Origin: Serratia sarumanii
GTDB lineage: Bacteria; Pseudomonadota; Gammaproteobacteria; Enterobacterales; Enterobacteriaceae
Direction of reading: 5' to 3'
DNA length: 64,000 nucleotides
Assembly (NCBI RefSeq): GCF_029962605.1
Contig: NZ_CP124750.1
Location: forward strand, 930,001-994,000
Below, piece after piece: positions 58,331 through 64,000 of the stretch; position 1 is the stretch's first letter; every line of letters starts with the position of its first letter. The notes under the pieces are model-generated. The model did no database searches, was not told where the DNA came from, and worked only from the letters and a program-made list of their open reading frames with translations. Position numbers and translations under genes: made by a program.

Positions 58331-59887
58331 ATGAAATCAAATAATCCGCTAAAAGAGGTCGGCACGCTGTTGGTCATGGCGCTGCTTTCGGTGGTGGGGG
58401 CGATCATCGGCGTTCAGCTGATCACTACGCTGGGCGTGACGCCCAACACCTCGATCATCGGTGCGCTGATCGCCATGCTGCTGGCACGCATTCCGCTGCA
58501 AATGTTTCAACGCTACCGCTCGGTGCACACCCAGAACCTGGCGCAGACGGTGATCTCCTCCGCCACCTTCGGCGCGGCCAACTGTCTGCTGATGCCGATT
58601 GCGGTGCCTTACGTGATGGGGCAACCGCAGCTTATTCTGCCGATGTTCTGCGGCGTGGCGGCGGCGATGCTGCTCGACGCCTATCTGCTTTATCGCCTGT
58701 TCGATACCAAAGTGTTCCCCGCCGCCAATGCCTGGCCGCCGGGCGTCGCCGCCGCGGAGGCGATTAAAGCCGGCGATCGCGGCGGCAAGCAGGCCTGGCT
58801 TCTGGTGGTGGGCGTAGGGGTGGGCATCGCCGGATCAATGCTCAAGATCCCCATGGCGGCCTTCGGCACCGCCTTTATCGGCAATATCTGGGCGCTGAGC
58901 ATGTTCGGCGTCGGGCTATTGCTGCGGGCCTACGCCGAGCCGGTGGCCGGTTTCGATATTAATGCCCATTTTATTCCGCACGGCGTGATGGTTGGCGCCG
59001 GCCTGGTGGCGCTGATCCAGGTCGCGCAGGTGATCCGCAGCCGCCGCGCCGATAGCGCCGGTTATACCCAACCGGACAGCGCGGTAAGCAAAGCGCTCGG
59101 CCTGGGGGCGGTCGGCTACATCGCCATCGCCGCGTTTTTGGCTCTGGTCGGCGGGCTGTTTAGCGAGATGTCGCTGCCGATGCTGGCGCTGTTCGTGATT
59201 TACGCGGCGTTCGCCGCTTTCGTTCATGAGCTGATCGTCGGTATCGCCGCCATGCACTCCGGCTGGTTTCCGGCGTTCGCGGTGGCGTTGATCACCCTGA
59301 TCGTCGGTATCCTGATCGGTTTCCCACCGCTGGCGCTGTGCATCCTGACCGGCTTTACCGCCGCCACCGGGCCGGCCTTCGCCGACATGGGCTTTGACTT
59401 GAAAGCCGGCTTCATCCTGCGCGGCTACGGCGAGGATCTGCGGCAGGAACTGCTGGGGCGCCGCATTCAACTGTTTGCGGCGCTGATCGCCTTCCTCATC
59501 GCCATTCCGGTGGTTTACCTCTCTTACCACAGCTATTTCCTGCAGGACCTGATCCCGCCGGTCGCGCGCGTTTACGCCAAGACCATCGAGGCCGGTGCGC
59601 AGCCGGGCATCGCCTGGAGCCTTTTGATCTGGGCGATCCCCGGCGCCGTGGTGCAGCTGATCGGCGGCCCCAAGCGCCAGCTCGGCGTGCTGCTGGCAAC
59701 CGGCCTGCTGATCAACAACGCCTTGGCCGGGTGGGCGGTGCTGGTGGGCATCGCGCTGCGCGTGGCGATCCTGCGCCGTTGGGGCGATCGCGGCCGCACG
59801 CCGATGGAGATCATGGCGGCCGGATTTATCGCCGGCGACGCGCTCTACAACTTCTTCAGCTCGATTTTTTCCAGCAAGGGCAAATAG
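58331..59887 (+). CDS. OPT-family oligopeptide/metal-chelate transporter
   Basis: 518 residues, more than a dozen membrane helices, with OPT-superfamily (PF03169) patterns: FPAANAWPPGVAAAEAIKAGDRGGKQ (substrate-channel loop after helix 4-5) and FGTAFIGNIWALSMFGVGLLLRAYAEPVAG. OPT proteins import peptides, peptide-like siderophores or metal-nicotianamine chelates with protons. The start at 58331 follows AGGGATACC. First gene of the IclR-controlled unit; DUF1177 starts 35 bases downstream. Confidence 0.85.
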   Translation: MKSNNPLKEVGTLLVMALLSVVGAIIGVQLITTLGVTPNTSIIGALIAMLLARIPLQMFQRYRSVHTQNLAQTVISSATFGAANCLLMPIAVPYVMGQPQLILPMFCGVAAAMLLDAYLLYRLFDTKVFPAANAWPPGVAAAEAIKAGDRGGKQAWLLVVGVGVGIAGSMLKIPMAAFGTAFIGNIWALSMFGVGLLLRAYAEPVAGFDINAHFIPHGVMVGAGLVALIQVAQVIRSRRADSAGYTQPDSAVSKALGLGAVGYIAIAAFLALVGGLFSEMSLPMLALFVIYAAFAAFVHELIVGIAAMHSGWFPAFAVALITLIVGILIGFPPLALCILTGFTAATGPAFADMGFDLKAGFILRGYGEDLRQELLGRRIQLFAALIAFLIAIPVVYLSYHSYFLQDLIPPVARVYAKTIEAGAQPGIAWSLLIWAIPGAVVQLIGGPKRQLGVLLATGLLINNALAGWAVLVGIALRVAILRRWGDRGRTPMEIMAAGFIAGDALYNFFSSIFSSKGK

Positions 59888-59921
59888 CCCCTGCCGATGA
59901 CATTGGTGAGGTAAAACGACC

Positions 59922-60851
59922 ATGAGTTTGCAACAAACGCTGCAGGTTTTTGAATTGATTGATAGCGCATTCGTCAGCGGCCAGGACGTCGTCGACCTGT
60001 TTGCGCCTTACCCGGCGATCCGCGCCAGCACCCTGCGCGCCGAGGGGCCGAAGGGCGGCACCGATTTCGTGCGCATCGAGATCCCCGGCAGCGCAGGCAA
60101 ATTCGCTGGCGGTGCGGCGCCGACGCTGGGCATTATCGGCCGCCTGGGCGGCATCGGCGCGCGGCCGACGCGTATCGGGCTGGTGTCCGACGGCGACGGC
60201 GCGATCGCCGCCATTGCCGCCGCGCTGAAGCTGGCGGAGATGCAGCGCAAGGGCGACACGCTGCCGGGGGATGTGATCGTCACCACCCATATTTGCCCGA
60301 ACGCACCGACCCGGCCGCACGATCCGGTCGATTTTATGGATTCGCCGATCGATGACGTGACGATGAACGATAATGAAGTGGTGCCGGAGGCTGACGCCAT
60401 CCTGTCGATCGACACCACCAAAGGCAACCGCATCATCAACCACAAAGGCTATGCGCTATCGCCGACGGTGAAAGAGGGCTACATCCTGCGGGTGGCGGAA
60501 GATCTGCTGCGCATCATGGAGATGACCAGCGGCCGCCCGGCGGTGACCTTCCCGATCACCACGCAGGACATCACCCCTTACGGCAACGGCGTGCATCACC
60601 TCAACAGCATCCTGCAGCCCTCGACCGCTACTGCGGCGCCGGTGGTCGGCGTGGCGATCTGCAGCGAATCGGTGGTGCCGGGCTGCGGCACCGGCGCCAG
60701 CCACGAAACGGATATCGCGCTGGCGGTCAAATTCGCGGTGGAAGTCGCCAAAGAATTCGGCCGCGGCACCTGCCGGTTCTACGATGCCGCCGAATACGGC
60801 CAGCTGCTGGCGCTGTACGGCAGTCTGAGTCACCTGCAAAAAAGGAGATAG
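59922..60851 (+). CDS. DUF1177 family protein, possibly peptidase-fold
   Basis: 309 residues, DUF1177 (PF06675), no signal peptide. The segment GLVSDGDGAIAAIAAALKLAEMQRKGDTLPGDVIVTTHI (D90, D92, H123) recalls the metal-site region of M20/M28/M42 peptidases, where a conserved D starts a long helix and a hydrophobic strand follows. A later SIDTTKGNRI also fits. This is my inference; the family has no established activity. It probably acts on the compound imported by the OPT protein. GAGG lies before the start. The AroM-type gene begins five bases after its stop. Confidence 0.8.
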   Translation: MSLQQTLQVFELIDSAFVSGQDVVDLFAPYPAIRASTLRAEGPKGGTDFVRIEIPGSAGKFAGGAAPTLGIIGRLGGIGARPTRIGLVSDGDGAIAAIAAALKLAEMQRKGDTLPGDVIVTTHICPNAPTRPHDPVDFMDSPIDDVTMNDNEVVPEADAILSIDTTKGNRIINHKGYALSPTVKEGYILRVAEDLLRIMEMTSGRPAVTFPITTQDITPYGNGVHHLNSILQPSTATAAPVVGVAICSESVVPGCGTGASHETDIALAVKFAVEVAKEFGRGTCRFYDAAEYGQLLALYGSLSHLQKRR

Positions 60852-60855
60852 CCCC

Positions 60856-61533
60856 ATGACGGCTTCATTCGCCACGCTGACCATCGGTCAGGCGCCGCGC
60901 AGCGATATCATGCCGCTGCTGTCTGCTTATCTGCCGGCGGAGCGGGTGAGGCACGTCGGTTTGCTGGACGGCCTGGATGCCGGGCAGATCGCCGAGCGTT
61001 ATGCGCCGCAACGGGGCGATAAGCTGCTGGTGTCGCGCCTGTTGGACGGCACGCATGTGACGCTCTGTGCCGCTCGCGTCGAAAGCGGGTTGCAGCAGAA
61101 GATCCGCGAGCTGGAGGCGGCGGGATGCCAGGTGATTCTGCTGCTGTGCACCGGCGAATTCGGCCGATTGCAGGCGGAGCAGGCGCTGTTGCTGGAGCCG
61201 GATCGCATCATCCCGCCGTTGATCTCCGCGATCGTCGGCGAACACCGCGTCGGCATCGTGGTGCCGGTGGCGGAACAGGTTGGGCAGCAGGCGCGCAAAT
61301 GGCGGCAGCTGGCGACGCCGCCGAGCTATGCTGTCGCCAGTCCTTATCTGGCGGATGACGCCGCGCTGGAGCAGGCGGCTTGCGCACTGCTGCGGCAGGG
61401 GGCGGAGGTGGTGGTGCTCGATTGCATCGGTTATCACCAGCGCCACCGCGCTTTTTTGCAGGCGCGTCTGTCGGTGCCGGTGCTGCTGTCGAACGTTCTG
61501 GTCGCCAAGCTGGCCGCAGAGTTAATCGGCTGA
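60856..61533 (+). CDS. aroM: AroM family protein
   Basis: 225 residues, PF07302. The start LTIGQAPRSDIMPLL is typical. Two cysteines lie at equivalent-looking loop ends: C98 (LLLCTGEF) and C190 (VLDCIGYHQRHR). Two-Cys placement like this is found in the Asp/Glu/hydantoin racemase superfamily, so AroM may be a racemase- or isomerase-like enzyme; its real function is unknown. AAGGAG overlaps the end of DUF1177, so the two are cotranscribed. In E. coli aroM follows yaiA; here it follows the OPT operon and precedes ppnP as in E. coli. Confidence 0.85.
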   Translation: MTASFATLTIGQAPRSDIMPLLSAYLPAERVRHVGLLDGLDAGQIAERYAPQRGDKLLVSRLLDGTHVTLCAARVESGLQQKIRELEAAGCQVILLLCTGEFGRLQAEQALLLEPDRIIPPLISAIVGEHRVGIVVPVAEQVGQQARKWRQLATPPSYAVASPYLADDAALEQAACALLRQGAEVVVLDCIGYHQRHRAFLQARLSVPVLLSNVLVAKLAAELIG

Positions 61534-61744
61534 TTCAAATAGCCATAAATCACCGCTCGGCGCGGCCTCGGGCGCTTTGCGCTCGCGGGTATCCCCGGGT
61601 TTCAGCAGCCCTGACTGCCGGAGAGAGGCCCGGCGGCGTTTTCCTCTGCGCCGCGATCGCATTTCGCGCGAAAAACCAGTGACAGATCAACCGCAATCCC
61701 CCAATATGGATTTTCCATCAAGATGATTACGCGGGTGCCAGTCT

Positions 61745-62035
61745 ATGCTGAAAGTGAATGAGTATTTTGCCGGAAAAGTGAAGTCTATCGGTTTTGACAG
61801 TAGCAGCATCGGTCTTACCAGCGTGGGCGTGATGGAAGAGGGGGAATACACCTTCTCCACCGCGCAGCCGGAAGAAATGACGGTGATCACCGGGGCGCTG
61901 AAAGTGCTGCTGCCGGGGGCGCCGGACTGGCAGGTGTTTACGCCGGGTGAGAAGTTCTTCGTGCCGGGGCACAGCGAGTTCAACCTGCAGGTGGCCGACG
62001 CGACCGCCTATCTGTGCCGCTACCTGAGCAAATAA
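61745..62035 (+). CDS. ppnP: Pyrimidine/purine nucleoside phosphorylase PpnP
   Basis: 96 residues, a single cupin, nearly the same as E. coli PpnP (YaiE): [66 protein letters not shown]. It phosphorolyses various nucleosides to base and ribose-1-phosphate. It sits between the aroM-family gene and rdgC as in E. coli. The ribosome site (GGGTG) is weak. Confidence 0.93.
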   Translation: MLKVNEYFAGKVKSIGFDSSSIGLTSVGVMEEGEYTFSTAQPEEMTVITGALKVLLPGAPDWQVFTPGEKFFVPGHSEFNLQVADATAYLCRYLSK

Positions 62036-62056
62036 ATTTTGTTCGTTAGGGAAACG

Positions 62057-62082
62057 CAGGGCTCAGCGGATGCTGGGCCCTG
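62057..62082. terminator. Hairpin between ppnP and rdgC
   Basis: 11-bp stem CAGGGCTCAGC (62057-62067) / GCTGGGCCCTG (62072-62082) with one G-T pair, loop GGAT, in the gap between convergent genes. No long T-run. Confidence 0.6.
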
Positions 62083-62100
62083 GTCGTTTCTGCGGCGGGA

Positions 62101-63012
62101 TTAACGCTGGGCTTCGCCGCCGAGCGCTTCGATGGTGTTTTTGATCAACGCCGCCAGCTCGCTGGTCATCAGGATAAAGTCGGCGTCAAAGCGCTGGGCG
62201 AAGTCATCGCGATCGATATCGTCGTTCTGCTCGCGCAGCGTGTCGGCGAACTTCAGGCGCTTGAGTGAGCCGTCGTCCGACAGCATCAGCTGAATGCGCT
62301 CCTGCCAATCCACCGCCAGCTTGGTCACCAGCTTGCCGGCTTCGATATGCACCGCGATTTCGTCGCTGATCAGATTCTGTTTCTTGCAGCGGATCACGCC
62401 GCCTTCTTCCAGAATCGCTTTCAGTTCTGCTTCATCCTGAATGGCGAAACCAGCCGGCATCTCGCCGGAACGCACCCATTCGGTCAGCGTCAGTTCGATC
62501 GGGCTTTCCATGGTCAGCGGCACCACCGGCAGCGAGCCGAGGCTTTTGCGCAGCAGCGCCAGCGTATCTTCGGCGCGTTTGGCGCTGGCGGCATCGACCA
62601 TGATCAGATCGTTGACGGTGTCGATCCACATGAAGGTCTGGTTGAAGCGGCTGAAGGCGCGCGGCAGCAGGCTGTGCAGCACTTCGTCCTTCAGCGCGTC
62701 TTTCTCGGTTTTCTTCAGTTTGCGATGTTGTTCCGCCTCCAGGCGCTCAATTTTGGCCTGCAGCTCTTGCTTGATGACCGGCGACGGCAGGATTTTCTCT
62801 TCCTTGCGCGCGCAGATGACGATTTGGCCGTTGACCGCGTGCGTCAGCGCATCGCTGTGCGAGCCCATCGGGGAGACCCAGCCGGTCTTGGCCATGTCCT
62901 GGCTGCCGCACGGCGTGAAGGCGAACGCGCTGAGTTGTTTTTCCATTTCATCCGCGTTTAACGCCACTTCGCGGCTCAAACGGTAAACCATCAAATTCTT
63001 AAACCACAGCAT
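62101..63012 (-). CDS. rdgC: RdgC, nucleoid-associated ring protein limiting RecA
   Basis: 303 residues, the E. coli length, with family blocks [50 protein letters not shown] and [21 protein letters not shown]. It forms a dimeric ring around double-stranded DNA and inhibits RecA-mediated exchange, needed when replication restarts or recombination functions are impaired. The start at 63012 gives the canonical N-terminus; the frame extends to 63045. Divergent from mak as in E. coli. Confidence 0.96.
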   Translation of the reverse strand: MLWFKNLMVYRLSREVALNADEMEKQLSAFAFTPCGSQDMAKTGWVSPMGSHSDALTHAVNGQIVICARKEEKILPSPVIKQELQAKIERLEAEQHRKLKKTEKDALKDEVLHSLLPRAFSRFNQTFMWIDTVNDLIMVDAASAKRAEDTLALLRKSLGSLPVVPLTMESPIELTLTEWVRSGEMPAGFAIQDEAELKAILEEGGVIRCKKQNLISDEIAVHIEAGKLVTKLAVDWQERIQLMLSDDGSLKRLKFADTLREQNDDIDRDDFAQRFDADFILMTSELAALIKNTIEALGGEAQR

Positions 63013-63228
63013 AATGTTATCCCTGGCTGGGCGTGCGCTCGGCACGCTGATTCGTCAAAAGCAGGGCGGCATGATAACGAATTGACGCTGAAAAATCGCC
63101 CCATTCTCTCCGAATTGCGTCGCCGACCGCAGCGGAAAAGGCCGGGCGGGGGAGAGGGAAACAGGTGATTCATCCGCGCACTTACATTAGGCTGTGGCAA
63201 CGCTGCGCGGCATCGAGGAGAAAAATAC

Positions 63229-64000
63229 ATGCGCATTGGCATCGATTTGGGCGGGACAAAAATTGAAGTGATTGCGTTGGCGGACGACGGCCGGGAGCTG
63301 TTTCGCCATCGCATCGCCACGCCGCGCCATGACTATGGGCAAACCCTGGCGGCGATCGCCGGGCTGGTGAAGCTGGCGGAAGATCATACCGGCGAGCGGG
63401 GATCGGTCGGGATCGGCATTCCCGGCACGCTGTCGCCGTTTACCGGGCGGGTGAAAAACGCCAACTCGGTATGGCTCAACGGCCAACCGCTGGACAAGGA
63501 TCTCTCGGCGCTGTTGGCGCGCGAGGTGCGTATCGCCAACGACGCCAACTGCCTGGCGGTGTCGGAAGCTACCGACGGCGCAGGCGCCGGCGCGCAAGCC
63601 GTGTTTGCGGTCATTATCGGCACCGGCTGCGGCGCCGGCGTGGCGCTGAACGGCCAGGCGCATTCCGGCGGCAACGGCATCGCCGGCGAATGGGGCCACA
63701 ATCCGCTGCCGTGGCAGGATGACGATGAGCTGCGCTACGCCCGCGAAGTGCCGTGCTACTGCGGCAAGCCGGGCTGCATCGAAACCTTTATTTCCGGCAC
63801 CGGTTTCGCCACCGACTATGCGCGCCTGAGCGGCAACGCGCTGCAAGGGCACGAGATCATGGCGCTGAGCGAGCGGGGCGATGCGCTGGCGGAGCAGGCG
63901 ATCGTTCGCTACGAAATGCGGCTGGCGAAAGCGTTGGCGCACGTGATCAACATTCTGGATCCGGACGTGGTGGTGCTCGGCGGCGGCATGAGCAACGTGG
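63229..64000 (+). CDS. mak: Fructokinase Mak (ROK family), partial
   Basis: The first 257 codons of a ROK kinase; it continues past the right edge. ATP loop [14 protein letters not shown] at the start, sugar-binding [22 protein letters not shown], catalytic [11 protein letters not shown], and the ROK zinc motif [12 protein letters not shown]. It phosphorylates fructose to fructose-6-phosphate (and mannose weakly). GAGGAGAAAAATAC precedes the ATG. Neighbour of rdgC as in E. coli. Confidence 0.95.
   Translation, partial: MRIGIDLGGTKIEVIALADDGRELFRHRIATPRHDYGQTLAAIAGLVKLAEDHTGERGSVGIGIPGTLSPFTGRVKNANSVWLNGQPLDKDLSALLAREVRIANDANCLAVSEATDGAGAGAQAVFAVIIGTGCGAGVALNGQAHSGGNGIAGEWGHNPLPWQDDDELRYAREVPCYCGKPGCIETFISGTGFATDYARLSGNALQGHEIMALSERGDALAEQAIVRYEMRLAKALAHVINILDPDVVVLGGGMSNV

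Noticed and set aside
59908..60884. Minus-strand frames opposite DUF1177
   Set aside because: Shadows of the DUF1177 gene; no ribosome site and unlikely composition.
1..64000. CRISPR arrays, tRNA or rRNA genes, insertion sequences, prophage
   Set aside because: Looked for regularly spaced repeats, tRNA-like cloverleaf ends and transposase or integrase motifs in the translations; none seen.

Overview
The window is chromosomal DNA from a gammaproteobacterium of the Enterobacterales, almost certainly Serratia of the S. marcescens complex. The GC content is high. Many products are close to E. coli proteins (FeaR, FeaB, LeuE, Ada, PagP, YcaC, YafE, AqpZ, AroL, PpnP, RdgC, Mak). The window also carries a complete hasI-S-R-A-D-E-B haem-acquisition locus, the hallmark of S. 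marcescens. I see no rRNA, tRNA, CRISPR array, transposase or integrase.

Layout. 1-3.7 kb: a partial MFS exporter, a secreted alpha/beta hydrolase with a divergent LysR regulator, and a TM2 protein. 3.7-9.7 kb: a secreted unknown, an unrecognised membrane protein facing a three-gene operon of envelope proteins, then cytochrome b561. 9.9-14.5 kb: an orphan peptide-binding protein, an HxlR/quinone reductase pair, a small lipoprotein and a DsbA-like oxidoreductase with a CGPC active site. 14.6-17.8 kb: feaR and feaB (aromatic amine catabolism) and leuE. 18-20.7 kb: an alkylation-response operon of ada plus a 2-oxoglutarate oxygenase that is not AlkB-like, facing tehB. 20.9-26.6 kb: a DUF1615 lipoprotein, a thiamine-diphosphate 2-oxo-acid decarboxylase, a stress protein, pagP and two small envelope proteins. 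27-31.2 kb: DeoR and LysR regulators with a VOC protein, a pirin and ycaC. 31.2-32.7 kb: an AT-rich insertion carrying a solitary type I restriction R-subunit-like nuclease. 33-45.8 kb: mixed small genes, yafE, aqpZ, a phytase-like protein, and a Fur-controlled binding protein/TonB receptor pair.

45.9-64 kb is the most informative part. E. coli has the gene string aroL-yaiA-aroM-ppnP(yaiE)-rdgC-mak. Here the same genes occur in the same order but are split by two blocks: an AraC regulator plus an NTF2-like protein between aroL and yaiA, and about 13 kb between yaiA and the aroM-family gene. The larger block holds the has operon (sigma factor, anti-sigma, receptor, haemophore, type I exporter, dedicated TonB) and an IclR-regulated unit of an OPT transporter and a DUF1177 protein that runs directly into the aroM-family gene.

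Regulatory signals visible by eye include Fur boxes before hasI, hasR and the siderophore pair. Two matching candidate HasI promoters lie before hasS and hasR. A hairpin between hasA and hasD probably tunes expression. An identical type of 17-bp palindrome precedes both the IclR gene and the OPT gene. An Ada box precedes ada, and three 10-bp-phased repeats precede the DeoR-type gene. The least explained systems are the OPT-DUF1177-AroM operon, the three-gene envelope operon at 5.9-9.1 kb, and the solitary nuclease.
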